Assembly (NCBI GenBank): GCA_947475525.1
Contig: CANJMI010000014.1
Location: 1 to 64,000 of the forward strand
Direction: 5' to 3'
From: Polyangiaceae bacterium
Lineage (GTDB): Bacteria; Myxococcota_A; Polyangia; Polyangiales; Polyangiaceae
DNA: 64,000 nucleotides
Every line of letters begins with the position of its first letter. Positions within the stretch are counted from its first letter, which is position 1. The notes under the pieces are model-generated. The model saw nothing but the letters and a program-made list of their open reading frames with translations, was not told where the DNA came from and did not search any database. Position numbers and translations under genes: made by a program. Shown piece by piece: positions 1-8,976 of this stretch.

Positions 1-1
1 C

Positions 2-286
2 GATAGCGTCATCGCGCTCATCGCCCTCGGGCCCATCATCCGTTCGACCATCCGCTTCCGAAACGCCGCGCTGTATTCCATCGTCCTCAATCCTGTGCCC
101 CCAGGGCCGTCATCCGATCGGTGCGGCAACTATCCTGACGCAGGGGGCGGGCTCGTAGCGGCCCTGACGAAGGGGCTCGCGAGCAACGTGCTCGTAAGTT
201 CGGTTCCGCAAAGTTCGAAAATTTCCGACCCGACGGCCCAGTATTTCGGTGAGACACTTAGTGTGCACTTAGTGTGTTTGTATTGA
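2..286 (+). other. open frame running in from the left edge, unassigned
   Basis: One plus-strand frame is open from the first bases of the window to a TGA at 284-286 and could be the 3' end of a gene that starts upstream. The translated stretch begins hydrophobic (VIALIALGPIIRSTIRF) and then turns into unremarkable sequence with no motif I recognise. A minus-strand frame (130-531) covers part of the same DNA and contains a passage that reads like protein (ELERTLEHGAILTGDRG). I cannot choose between them. It may be a gene remnant. Confidence 0.15.
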
Positions 287-746
287 TGCGGGATCAGCAC
301 CGGTACGACCCCGCGGACATCAATGGTGTTGCTCTCAACCTCACGGACACCGGAAAGTCGCAAGCCAATCGGCACCATCCGGTGGACCACAACGCCTCGA
401 TCACCGGTGAGAATCGCTCCATGCTCGAGCGTTCGCTCCAGCTCATCCATGATGCGGCCAGCGTGAAAGCTCGCAACAACCCGGAAGCGAAGCTGTGGCC
501 ATAGGTCTTTCGAGGCGCATGATTCGGGCACCGCGAGCCATCAGGCGGCGAACGTTACTTTGGGTTTAGCGTCGAAAATACCGCAACGTCATCGTAGGGC
601 ACCAGCGCAGCGTGCGCCACCGCCCAGCAATCGACGCCGCGAGGCGCAGGTGCGTTCGCCAGTCGCCAAACAGCGTCGAAGCGCCGCCCTTCCCGCGATG
701 GTCGAAGCCGATAGACCGTCGATCGGAAGCGACATAGATTCACCGG
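287..746. other. 460 bp with no supportable gene
   Basis: Several short frames overlap here on both strands, but none has a convincing start, domain or neighbour. The region is slightly less GC-rich around 200-300 and holds two close copies of a 9-base word (cttagtgtg) near 257-277. It precedes the GTG start of the lipoprotein at 747 and probably contains that gene's promoter, although I see no clear -35/-10 pair. Confidence 0.4.
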
Positions 747-1445
747 GTGCGTGTTCGGTATCTTCGTTCTTGGGTGGCTTCTTGGTTTACGCTGGGTTTC
801 GTCGCTCTCGGTTGTGGGAGCAGTGGCGACGGGGGCGGAGGCGGCGGGTCGGGGTCGACCGCTGTCTTGTATGCTCCGTGCTCGGGCACGCCGTTCACCA
901 ACGATGGCTCGTGCGCGGGCGGGGTCTGCGCTTCGGGCGACGTGGCCGTGAAGGTGTTCGCGGCCTGGAGGTCCAAGGTGCTCTCGCTCTCGGGGCTGAG
1001 CGAGCAGGAGCTTGATAAGCGCGTGAGCGTCTCCGCGATCGACACGAGCTCCGCCAGCTTTGTGGAGATCAAATACATCGTGGTGCTGGACTGGGCTCGC
1101 TCGCGCCAGGTCGACTCGGTGGGCATCTCGGGCCTGTCGTCGCCACCGACCGACGCCGAGATCGAGAAGGCCGTGAAGCTGGCGGTGGAGGTGGCGGAGT
1201 GGACCGGCCTCGGCGGCATTGCATCCGTCGCCTCGGAGGTGAATGTGCAAGCGGCCTTCGACGGGTGCGGCTCCGATATTCCCATCGACTGGTGCCATAT
1301 CGACTTCATGAATGTCACGGGGACGCTCAACGTGTGGGGGATCAAGGAGGTGAACGCGGCGAACAACGACTGCCTCCAGGCCACGGTCGACGTGGCCAAG
1401 GGTGTGGTGGTCGACTGCATTCCGGTGCCTTGCGCGGTGAATTAG
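747..1445 (+). CDS. predicted lipoprotein of unknown function
   Basis: This is a 232-residue protein starting at GTG. Residues 1-22 form a lipoprotein signal peptide with a basic start, a hydrophobic core and lipobox V-A-L-G-C, so Cys23 is the expected lipidation site. A short Gly/Ser-rich linker (about 24-37) follows, as is common in myxobacterial lipoproteins. The mature part has paired cysteines near its start (CSGTPF, CAGGVC) and a second cysteine group near the C-terminus (CGSDIPIDWCH, CIPVPC), suggesting disulfides in the periplasm or on the outer membrane. The middle is a helix-rich region I do not recognise. It sits alone between unassigned sequence and the convergent methyltransferase. 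The function is unknown. Confidence 0.7.
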   Translation: MRVRYLRSWVASWFTLGFVALGCGSSGDGGGGGGSGSTAVLYAPCSGTPFTNDGSCAGGVCASGDVAVKVFAAWRSKVLSLSGLSEQELDKRVSVSAIDTSSASFVEIKYIVVLDWARSRQVDSVGISGLSSPPTDAEIEKAVKLAVEVAEWTGLGGIASVASEVNVQAAFDGCGSDIPIDWCHIDFMNVTGTLNVWGIKEVNAANNDCLQATVDVAKGVVVDCIPVPCAVN

Positions 1446-1579
1446 CGCGAGGAAGGCCCAGTCGAAGCGGCCGGTGCATAACGAGACAAATCCCTCACAA
1501 AAACTCGTTCACTGACTGACGATGAGTGCCACCGGGGCGTTTGAACGGCCAAGTTGTGTGAGCGGTAGGTCGGCAACTT

Positions 1580-2209
1580 TCAAAACCTCACGTGGAAGCA
1601 TTTCTGGCGAGCATCGAGCAGTTGGAGGCTGGCTCCTTCGGCCTTGGATTCGCCCACAAGCTCCACCGAGAGCCCGGCGAAGTGTTCGCGGAGCTCGCTT
1701 TCGGAGACGGAGAATGGGGGGCCCTCGTGCGTGTGCTGAGGGTATTCGACGGTGATGACGAGCCCGCTCACTGCGGCCGGCAGCAACGCTCGGAGGTGCT
1801 GCGCATAACGGAGGCGCAACGCGGGCGGCAAGGCGATGATCGCCGCTCGATCGTAGAGCGCATCGACCGGGCCGAGCACGGTGGCCGTTGACGCGAAGAA
1901 GTCACCAGCGAAGAGCGTGATGGGACCACATGCATACCGCACGAACGGTCCCATCCGCGTCACCTCAGGCACCATGCCGTGCTCCTCGAAAAAGGATTCG
2001 ATCGCCGCAGGCTCGAGCTCGACACCGACAACTTGATGACCGTGCGCGCCGAGGAACGCGAGGTCCTCGGCTTTGCCGCAGAGCGGAACGAGGACACGTC
2101 GCTTCGTGCCGAGTCGCCCAAGGTGCTCCGCGAGCTGCGCGTTGGGGAGACCCTCGTGAAAGCCAATGCGACCGTCGCGCCAGCGCGCTCGCCAATAGTC
2201 ATCGTTCAT
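1580..2209 (-). CDS. tpm: thiopurine S-methyltransferase family protein
   Basis: The 209-residue protein matches bacterial thiopurine S-methyltransferases in length and order of motifs. It has an N-terminal W-x-x-R-W-x-x-G-x-x-G-F-H segment (residues 6-18), the SAM-binding stretch VLVPLCGKAEDLAFL, the acidic ribose-binding strand VVGVELEP, and D-x-x-Y-D-R-A-A after the fourth strand. Enzymes of this family transfer a methyl group from S-adenosylmethionine to thiols. Bacterial members are known to act on thiopurines and on selenium or tellurium oxyanions; the natural substrate here cannot be read from sequence. It is monocistronic and divergent from the DUF1592-type gene, with 179 bp between the two starts. 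Confidence 0.9.
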   Translation of the reverse strand: MNDDYWRARWRDGRIGFHEGLPNAQLAEHLGRLGTKRRVLVPLCGKAEDLAFLGAHGHQVVGVELEPAAIESFFEEHGMVPEVTRMGPFVRYACGPITLFAGDFFASTATVLGPVDALYDRAAIIALPPALRLRYAQHLRALLPAAVSGLVITVEYPQHTHEGPPFSVSESELREHFAGLSVELVGESKAEGASLQLLDARQKCFHVRF

Positions 2210-2388
2210 CGGCCGCGAGCGTACTTTTTTTGGAGGCGTTTGCGGAAGTGGGAGCGCACGTTATTTCGCGCGCTTGGGCGGTTGAGTGAGTCAAGACGGC
2301 GAGCCTCGGCCCCCGAACTGTCCTTTCGTGCCTACACGCCCGGCGAATGGACGTAGTTGACCCGCGCAACGTCGGATAGCGTTGCGTC

Positions 2389-4944
2389 ATGCGGCTCACT
2401 GTCCTGCCTCTATGTGCGGTCGTCGCGCTCGGCTTCGCTTACGGTTGTGCAAGCGAGCACGTCGAGGCGCCGACCATGTGCAGCGGGGCCCAGGCTCAAT
2501 CGCGACAAGCCCTCGACGCTCGCTACGCCGCCGACCTTCATCCGCTGCTCGTTCGCGCGGCCGAGGCCGGCGGCTGCGCAACGTGCCACGGGCCTGGCCA
2601 ATCGCCAGGGCGAAAGAGTCCCTTCACGGTGTGGCCGGAGCCGGCGACGACCATGAAGTATCTGTGGTCGAACGACTTCTTCGCGACGAGCGGTGATCGC
2701 ACCCTGCTCGCGATGCTCGCTCGCGGCGACGCTATTCGGATGCCACTCGGGGCATCCGCGTGGTCCGAAGCCGAGCAAGCGCAGGTAGCCTCGTTTGCGT
2801 GCGACCTCGAGGCGAGCGGGCTCGACCCCTGCGAGTCGCCTGATGCTGGCAACGTTCTGCTCCGCCGCTTGTCGAACTTCGAGTACGACCGCACGGTGGC
2901 AAGCGCGCTCGGCGACACCACCGCGCCCTCGCCTTCACTCGCCGCCGACGACCACGCCCATGGCTTCGACGCCGTCGCGTCCGCTCAGACGCTCTCGTTC
3001 GGTCACCTCGAGCGCTACCACGATGCGGCCGCACGGCTCGCTAAGGAGACGCTGCTCGTGCCCGCGGGCATCGACCGAGCGCTCGAAGCGGAAACATTGC
3101 CGGCGTTCATCTTCAACGGGCAAAAACCGAAGGCTGGCCAAGGCTCAGCCGTAGAGGGCCACTACCACTTCGAGAACATTCGCAGCTACTTGTCCCTTGG
3201 CCTTCAGCCCTTCCCCTTCAACGGAACGTACACGCTCACGGTCCTCGCGCGCGGCCAGAACGCGGAACATTGGACGTGCGAGGAGCCCGAACCCTACGCC
3301 AAGTGCGTCGCCGCCATGGACACACACGGCGAGCCCTGGAAGCTCTATGCCAGCGACGTTGCGCCTCAACTCCGCGTGATGGTGGACGGCAGCTACACAA
3401 GCGATCCCGTAGACGTGGTCGGCATCCCGAAAGACCACACGGTGATGGGCGCGTGGAAGAGCTATTCGTTCACGCTGCCCATGGTCGCCGGCCCGCACTC
3501 GGTCCGCGTGTGGGCCGAAAACCCTGTCCTTTGGGGGCGTGAGGAACTCAAGGTGATGCTGGACGTTGACAGTCTCGTGCTCAGCGGACCGCTCGTGAGC
3601 GAGTTGCCGAAAGTCGATCAGGCGCGCATCGATCGCTTTCTCATCTGCGAAGACTGGGCCTGCGGCGAGGAAGCGCTCCGGCACGGACTGACCGCGCTCT
3701 GGCGACGTCCCGCCAAGAGCGAGGAGATCGCGCGGTACGCTTCGCTGCTCGCGGACGCCAACGCGGCCGGCGAGACCTTCAAAGACGGTCTCGAGGCGGT
3801 GCTCGAAGCCGCGCTCCTGTCGCCGAACTTTTTGTTTCGTCCCGAGCTCGACGCGCCGCCGGACAGCGATGTCCCCGAGACCCGGCCACTCGAGTCGTTC
3901 GAGCTCGCGACTCGACTCAGCTATTTTCTCTGGAGCGCGCCCCCCGACGCCGAGCTTCTCGCGCGCGCCAGCGAAGGCCACTTGAACGACGAAGCGGTGC
4001 TCGACAAGGAGCTCGAACGCATGCTCGTCGATCCACGTGCGAGCGCCCTCGTCGACCACTTCGCGGGGGCGTGGCTTCAGTACGACGCGCTCAAAAGCGT
4101 CGCCCCGAACGCCGCCACGTTCCCTGACTTCGACGACGCGCTGCGAAGCTCAATGGCGGGCGAACTGCGAGCGCTGGTCGCCGACGCCTTCGACCACGAC
4201 CGCACGATTTTCTCGCTGCTCGACGCGCCCTACACTTTCCTCGATGCACGCCTCGCCAAGCACTACGGAATCGACGGTAAAAACCTCGGCAGCGCGTTCG
4301 AGAAGACCGACGTCAGCGAGGCGGGTCGCGGCGGACTGTTGACGACAGCGGGCGTGCTCACGCTCACGTCCCACCCAGAGTTTACCTCGCCGACCAAGCG
4401 CGGAAAATGGATCCTGGAGCAGCTGCTCTGCCGACCCCCGGGTGCGCCGCCGCCAAACGTCAACACGAACATCACTGCGGAGGAACTCGATGACCTCGGG
4501 CCGAAGGAGCTGCTCAAGCTCCACGCGGCGGAGCCTCAGTGTCGCGGCTGCCACGCAGCGATGGACCCGCTCGGCTTCACCTTCGAGCACTTCGACGCGG
4601 TGGGTCAGTTCCGCGAAAACTACCCCAACGGTTCGCCGGTCGACGCCTCGGCCATGCTGCCCGATGACACCGTGCTTACCGACCACCAGGACACGATTGA
4701 CTACGTGAAAAACGACCCTGGCTTTCCTGCCTGCGTCACACATAAATTGCTCATCTACGCGCTTGGTTCCGATCCGCAGCGCTTCGATGCGTGCGCGACC
4801 AAAGAGGTCGAACGAAGCTTCCGCGAGAGCGGCCACACCCTCCGCGGCCTGGTGCGCGCCATCGTGCTCGGGCCGATGTTCCGAACGCGGCGTTCCGCAA
4901 AACCTGACGAATACGCCGATATTTACGGCAAAGGGAGCAACTGA
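2389..4944 (+). CDS. DUF1592/DUF1588/DUF1585-type haem-motif lipoprotein
   Basis: An 851-residue protein with lipobox F-A-Y-G-C (Cys20). A haem-type motif follows at Cys63-Ala-Thr-Cys66-His67 and a second CxxCH-type motif near the C-terminus at Cys718-Arg-Gly-Cys721-His722. Between them the order resembles the large planctomycete/myxobacterial PSD-like proteins: an inserted carbohydrate-binding-like beta region (about 230-395), a DUF1595-like helical part (ALRHGLTALWRRP), a DUF1592-like segment (LATRLSYFLWSAPPDAELL), a DUF1588-like segment (GVLTLTSHPEFTSPTKRG) and a DUF1585-like tail (TLRGLVRAIVLGPMFRTRR). In this protein class it is nearly always paired with a DUF1552 protein, which here begins 3 bp downstream. 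The role is unproven; a surface redox or polysaccharide-linked function is inferred from the haem motifs and binding-like domain. Confidence 0.85.
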   Translation: MRLTVLPLCAVVALGFAYGCASEHVEAPTMCSGAQAQSRQALDARYAADLHPLLVRAAEAGGCATCHGPGQSPGRKSPFTVWPEPATTMKYLWSNDFFATSGDRTLLAMLARGDAIRMPLGASAWSEAEQAQVASFACDLEASGLDPCESPDAGNVLLRRLSNFEYDRTVASALGDTTAPSPSLAADDHAHGFDAVASAQTLSFGHLERYHDAAARLAKETLLVPAGIDRALEAETLPAFIFNGQKPKAGQGSAVEGHYHFENIRSYLSLGLQPFPFNGTYTLTVLARGQNAEHWTCEEPEPYAKCVAAMDTHGEPWKLYASDVAPQLRVMVDGSYTSDPVDVVGIPKDHTVMGAWKSYSFTLPMVAGPHSVRVWAENPVLWGREELKVMLDVDSLVLSGPLVSELPKVDQARIDRFLICEDWACGEEALRHGLTALWRRPAKSEEIARYASLLADANAAGETFKDGLEAVLEAALLSPNFLFRPELDAPPDSDVPETRPLESFELATRLSYFLWSAPPDAELLARASEGHLNDEAVLDKELERMLVDPRASALVDHFAGAWLQYDALKSVAPNAATFPDFDDALRSSMAGELRALVADAFDHDRTIFSLLDAPYTFLDARLAKHYGIDGKNLGSAFEKTDVSEAGRGGLLTTAGVLTLTSHPEFTSPTKRGKWILEQLLCRPPGAPPPNVNTNITAEELDDLGPKELLKLHAAEPQCRGCHAAMDPLGFTFEHFDAVGQFRENYPNGSPVDASAMLPDDTVLTDHQDTIDYVKNDPGFPACVTHKLLIYALGSDPQRFDACATKEVERSFRESGHTLRGLVRAIVLGPMFRTRRSAKPDEYADIYGKGSN

Positions 4945-4947
4945 ACG

Positions 4948-6453
4948 ATGGCCCTCCACGACGCTACGAGCCTCCGTCGACGCCGCTTTTTGCGCGGCCT
5001 CGGCGCGTGCCTGGCATTGCCGTTTTTGGACAGCTTGATGCCGCGCGGGGCGAAGGCCGGCCCCGACACGAAGACCCAGCGACTCCTCTACTACTATGTG
5101 CCGAACGGCTTCGACGCAGGCGAGGTGGAGGAAGGCGTGAACGTGCCTCCGGCCGCGTGGACCGACATCAAGACGACGCTCGCGGGCGGCGCGCTCTCGA
5201 CACACGCGACCCTGCCCCGTTTTTTGAAACCTCTCTCCAAATTTAGCAAAAATTTGCTGATTGTGAGCGGGCTCGACAACGCGCCCGGGAACTACGACAA
5301 AAACAAAGACGAGGACAGCAACGGCGCACACTTCCAACAGACGGCGAGTTTTCTCACTTGCAAACACGTCGACAAGGCACCCTTTAGCGCCGGCCAATCG
5401 ATCGACCAAGTGGTCGCCAAGTCCTTTGGCTACAAGACCCCGCACCGCTCGCTGCAGCTCGGACTTCATCCAGGCGACGCGAACAGCGCCTGCGGCTCCG
5501 GCTGGCCCTGCGCCTACCTCGGGTTCATCTCGTGGGCCGACGCGAAGACGCCGCTCGCGCAGTTGAACGATCCTTACGAAGTTTTCACGACGCTCTTCGC
5601 GACGAACGGCGGCGCCGTCTCGAAGGCGGAGTTCGAGCGTCGCAGAGCCCGAAAATTAAAGGTGCTGGACGTCGTGAAAGAGGACGCGAAATCCCTGCTC
5701 ACGAAACTTGGCGCGAACGATCGCCACAAGCTCGACCAGTACTTGACTGCAGTTAACGAAGCCGAGGACAAAGCGAACGCGATGGCGACGCCCGCCAGCT
5801 GCGACGAGTACACGCTCAACTCAGCCGAGTGGACGTACCCACAAAAACTCGATCTGATGGCCGACCTCATGGCGCTCGCCTTCAAATGCGATCTGACGCG
5901 CGTGATCACGTTCATGCGCCACGCGGGCGGCAGCTCGTTCGGGGACGCCTACGATTGGGTTGAGCACGAGGGCAAAGCCTTGACCGCGCCGAAGCATCAC
6001 TACAGCCACTGGCAATCGCCGAATCAAGATGAGCCTGGCTCGCTAGCGGAAAAAGTTCAGGGCTATCGGGCGAAGGTCGAGGCGATCAACACCTGGGAAC
6101 TCGAGCGCTTCGCCTACCTGCTCGCGAAGCTCGATGAGTTCGAGGAGCCGAACGGTAAGACCGTGCTCGACAACTCGATTGTGATGTTCGGAAGCGAGCT
6201 TGGCGACCCCAACCTGCACCTAGCGAACGACCTACCCATTGTGATCGCGGGCTCTGGCGGCGGCGTGCTCGTGACCAACCGGCACTTGACCTACAACGCT
6301 CAGGTGCCGATGGGGCAGACGAAGAGCGACACCTTCGCCGATCTCCACCTCGCGCTCGCCGCGAGCGTAGGCGTGCCCTTGCCCCAGCCGATGGAAAACG
6401 GCGTGCTCTTCGGCGAGGACGGGACGAAGGCACTCACCGGACTCGGCGCGTGA
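4948..6453 (+). CDS. DUF1552 family secreted protein
   Basis: A 501-residue protein that starts 3 bp after the DUF1592-type gene, so the two are co-transcribed. The N-terminus carries a run of arginines followed by F-L-R-G-L-G and a hydrophobic stretch ending around AKA (residue 37), which resembles a twin-arginine export signal. The start of the mature part (RLLYYYVPNGFD), the ASFLTC segment and the late IVMFGSELGDPNLH segment are typical of DUF1552 proteins, which share a sulfatase/alkaline-phosphatase-like appearance but have no established activity. Export of a folded protein by Tat fits a metal-binding enzyme. The substrate is unknown. Confidence 0.85.
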   Translation: MALHDATSLRRRRFLRGLGACLALPFLDSLMPRGAKAGPDTKTQRLLYYYVPNGFDAGEVEEGVNVPPAAWTDIKTTLAGGALSTHATLPRFLKPLSKFSKNLLIVSGLDNAPGNYDKNKDEDSNGAHFQQTASFLTCKHVDKAPFSAGQSIDQVVAKSFGYKTPHRSLQLGLHPGDANSACGSGWPCAYLGFISWADAKTPLAQLNDPYEVFTTLFATNGGAVSKAEFERRRARKLKVLDVVKEDAKSLLTKLGANDRHKLDQYLTAVNEAEDKANAMATPASCDEYTLNSAEWTYPQKLDLMADLMALAFKCDLTRVITFMRHAGGSSFGDAYDWVEHEGKALTAPKHHYSHWQSPNQDEPGSLAEKVQGYRAKVEAINTWELERFAYLLAKLDEFEEPNGKTVLDNSIVMFGSELGDPNLHLANDLPIVIAGSGGGVLVTNRHLTYNAQVPMGQTKSDTFADLHLALAASVGVPLPQPMENGVLFGEDGTKALTGLGA

Positions 6454-6506
6454 GCTGCCCCGCCGGGCGTTGGACATCGGCATGCGCCCGTGAGAATCTC
6501 CCGCGC

Positions 6507-8093
6507 ATGCACTCGCGTACCCATCGACTCCACACCGCCACCATCGCATCCGTCTTCGCTTGTGCCGTCATCGCAGGGAGCTTCGGTGCTTGCTCATCGG
6601 ACGTCGACACCGGGAGCGCGACGACCACGAGCGCCGCGGGTGGCAGTGGAGGTCAGGGCGGCGACCCTGGGGTCGGCAATGGTGGGAGCGGCGGTGGCAG
6701 TGGAGGGAGCGCCCCGGCGGCGTTGACCCCCGAGACGTTCTGCAGCGAGTATGCGAGCGCCATCTGTACCGCAACCGACGGCTGCAATTGTCCCGCGGTG
6801 GACGGCGCTGCCCCCTGCGTCGAGAAGACCACCAACAACTGCGAGCAACAGCTCGCGTCGTTGATCGGCGCGATCGCGCTTGGCGACCTCGTGTTCGACG
6901 AGGCGAGTGCGCGCGCGTGCGTCGATGGGGCTGCAGCAACGCTGAAGACGTGCGTCCTGCCCACCCAGTTCAACAAGCCACCCGGCTGCGGATTACAGTT
7001 CCAAAACAAGGCGACGCTCGGCGCGGCCTGCTCGCAATTCGGCCTTGGCCTTCTCTGCGCGGCCGGACTCGGAAGGTGCGACATCAACACCGGCAAGTGC
7101 GAGCCAATCGGCAAAGAGGGCGAAGCGTGTGCAGGCTCGGAGCATGACTGCGCCGCTGAGCTCATCTGCAGCAGCACAGGAACGTGCGAAAAACCCGCGG
7201 CGCTTGGGGAACCCTGCAATTTACCGTGGGAATGCGCAAGCAAGGTGTGCGCCTTCGAGACCAACACCTGCATCCCGCCGAAACCGAAAGCCGCCGGTTG
7301 CAACGAAGCAGCAGAGTGCGCCGACGGCCTCGGTTGCATCGCCTCCAAGTGTGACACCGCCCTCGCCTTGGGCGAAGGTTGCCAACCGAGCGAGTGCGGT
7401 GCGAACAACATTTGTTTCGACACGCCCGGGCTGAAGACGTGCGGCGCCAAAGCGAAGGCCGGCGAGCCTTGCCAAAGTCCCGACGACTGCGCACAAGGGA
7501 CCGACTGCGATTTCGCAAAATTCCCCAACATGACGTGCGTGACGACGCCGAGCCTCGGTGAAGCGTGTGTCAACGCGTGCGCGGGTGGCGCGACCTGCAA
7601 CGGGAGCATCTGCATCACCCCACCGAAGCTCAACGAGGCGTGCGCGTTTGGCGGGGAAAAACCATGCGCCGACGGACTTGGCTGCGGGATGGGCGATATC
7701 TGTGTCCTAGGCGGCAAACCCGGTGAAGTGTGCACCGGGACCAATCAGGCGTGCGCGCTCGGCGCCGTGTGCGATTACACGACCAATCCTCAGACATGCA
7801 AAACGCTCGGCGCCCTCGGGGACCTCTGCGGCAACGACGACGCATTCTGCAAGGCGGAATTCTTCTGTGACTTCCAGAGCAACACGTGTTTGGCCCCACT
7901 CGCTCTAGGCAAAGCTTGCATGTCACCACGCGCTTGCGAAGCCGGTTCGTACTGCCAGTTCAACGTGAACGGGGGGACCTGCGCGACGCTGCCGAGCATG
8001 CTCGACGACAGCTGCGTGGACATCTGCGGTGGCAACCTTCGTTGCGCCGGCCCCTCGGGAACCTGCGAGCTGGGCGCCTGCGTGGTTCGCTGA
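6507..8093 (+). CDS. cysteine-rich lipoprotein with repeated EGF-like spacing
   Basis: The frame opens at a GTG overlapping the DUF1552 stop, but the ATG at 6507 is the better start. It gives a clean signal peptide ending in a Gly-Ala-Cys lipobox, followed by a Ser/Gly linker (about residues 40-70). The remaining sequence is a ladder of short cysteine modules (for example CSSTGTCEKPAALGEPC, CDINTGKCEPIGKEG), giving several dozen cysteines in 528 residues. Such proteins are common and functionally unassigned in Polyangiales. The spacing suggests many disulfides and a stiff surface stalk. The 53-bp distance to the DUF1552 gene suggests it is the third gene of that operon. Confidence 0.75.
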   Translation: MHSRTHRLHTATIASVFACAVIAGSFGACSSDVDTGSATTTSAAGGSGGQGGDPGVGNGGSGGGSGGSAPAALTPETFCSEYASAICTATDGCNCPAVDGAAPCVEKTTNNCEQQLASLIGAIALGDLVFDEASARACVDGAAATLKTCVLPTQFNKPPGCGLQFQNKATLGAACSQFGLGLLCAAGLGRCDINTGKCEPIGKEGEACAGSEHDCAAELICSSTGTCEKPAALGEPCNLPWECASKVCAFETNTCIPPKPKAAGCNEAAECADGLGCIASKCDTALALGEGCQPSECGANNICFDTPGLKTCGAKAKAGEPCQSPDDCAQGTDCDFAKFPNMTCVTTPSLGEACVNACAGGATCNGSICITPPKLNEACAFGGEKPCADGLGCGMGDICVLGGKPGEVCTGTNQACALGAVCDYTTNPQTCKTLGALGDLCGNDDAFCKAEFFCDFQSNTCLAPLALGKACMSPRACEAGSYCQFNVNGGTCATLPSMLDDSCVDICGGNLRCAGPSGTCELGACVVR

Positions 8094-8120
8094 GGCATTC
8101 GCCCAAAAAGCGTTACAGGC

Positions 8121-8909
8121 TCACTTTTTAGCGGGGCGCGCGGCCTGCGAACGGGACGCAACGCGGTCGAACAGGGCCTTAGGAAGGACGGCCTTGAGGG
8201 CGATGTCGTGGGCGCCCTCCGCCTGGGTATCCATGCGGCACAGAACCGCCGGGATTGGCGTGCGCGACTTATCCGCCACAACACCAAAGACCAACCCTTT
8301 TACGGATCCTCCGCGTTCGACCGCCTTCAACTCCGCTGCCGCCGCCGAGCTCGCAGGCAAGAGGAGGGAGAACGTGAGCGAGCCGTCCGCCATGACGACA
8401 CTGTAGTCCCTCACGGGCAGTGGACCTTCAGCGCCGAGCCACGCGACGAACGCGGCCCCGCCGGGCTCACGTTTTATTTTCCGCTCATCGACCCCTTTGG
8501 TGCGGCTGCGAGCGGAGCTTGCCGCGCGGGCGGCCCCGTCTGTCGAAGCTTGCTTGAGTTTGCGATCGAAGGGCAGCGCCCGGCGACCTTGGACCCAAGC
8601 GGTCACAAACACAGGTGCCGACTTCGAGAGTTCGACGAAGTCACTCAGTGCGACCGCGCCGGCCTGCTCGATCGTGATGTAGTAACCGAGCGCCGCGATA
8701 GCCGCATCGACGCGCGCTACTTGCTCGTCGTCTTTCGCCTCGAGCATCGAGACGACGTCGTAAGCACCGAGCGTCACGAATGCCCCAATCACTTTGGCGC
8801 CGACGGCATGGATCGCTCCAAGAGTTTTTGCGGCCACCTCCGAGGAGTTGCGGCTGACTGCATCGAGACCGACGTCTGTGAAGCGAATGAGGCGGATGAA
8901 AACAGGCAT
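8121..8909 (-). CDS. GYD-domain protein
   Basis: The frame begins at 8942, but the Met codon at 8909 starts directly at the conserved domain (MPVFIRLIRFTDVG) and is preferred, giving 262 residues. Residues 1-95 match the GYD family: a small alpha/beta barrel-like fold with the signature LGAYDVVSMLEAKDDEQV followed by a second strand (GYYITIEQAGAVAL). The C-terminal part (about 160-262) is a separate alpha/beta-looking region with no motif I recognise; a basic, Ser/Ala-rich linker joins the two. GYD proteins are small and mostly uncharacterised, so the long C-terminal extension is unusual. The gene converges on the Cys-rich lipoprotein gene. Confidence 0.75.
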   Translation of the reverse strand: MPVFIRLIRFTDVGLDAVSRNSSEVAAKTLGAIHAVGAKVIGAFVTLGAYDVVSMLEAKDDEQVARVDAAIAALGYYITIEQAGAVALSDFVELSKSAPVFVTAWVQGRRALPFDRKLKQASTDGAARAASSARSRTKGVDERKIKREPGGAAFVAWLGAEGPLPVRDYSVVMADGSLTFSLLLPASSAAAAELKAVERGGSVKGLVFGVVADKSRTPIPAVLCRMDTQAEGAHDIALKAVLPKALFDRVASRSQAARPAKK

Positions 8910-8976
8910 TGTAGAACTCAGTGTGAGGACGGAGTGAAGCACTCTAGACCATCTCAGACTTCCCGCTGTCGTTGAT

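Noticed and set aside
555-1298. Minus-strand frame of 247 residues over the first lipoprotein
   Set aside because: Arg/His-rich composition typical of GC-rich antisense frames; the plus-strand lipoprotein has a signal and lipobox.
1580-2209. Tellurite-resistance operon linking tpm with the TerB-like gene
   Set aside because: The genes are 58 kb apart with no other ter genes; no functional link is visible.
3145-4059. Long minus-strand frames inside the DUF1592-type gene and others (for example 4150-5469, 41838-43556, 43367-44719)
   Set aside because: They are antisense to clear coding genes, lack domains, and have shadow-type composition.
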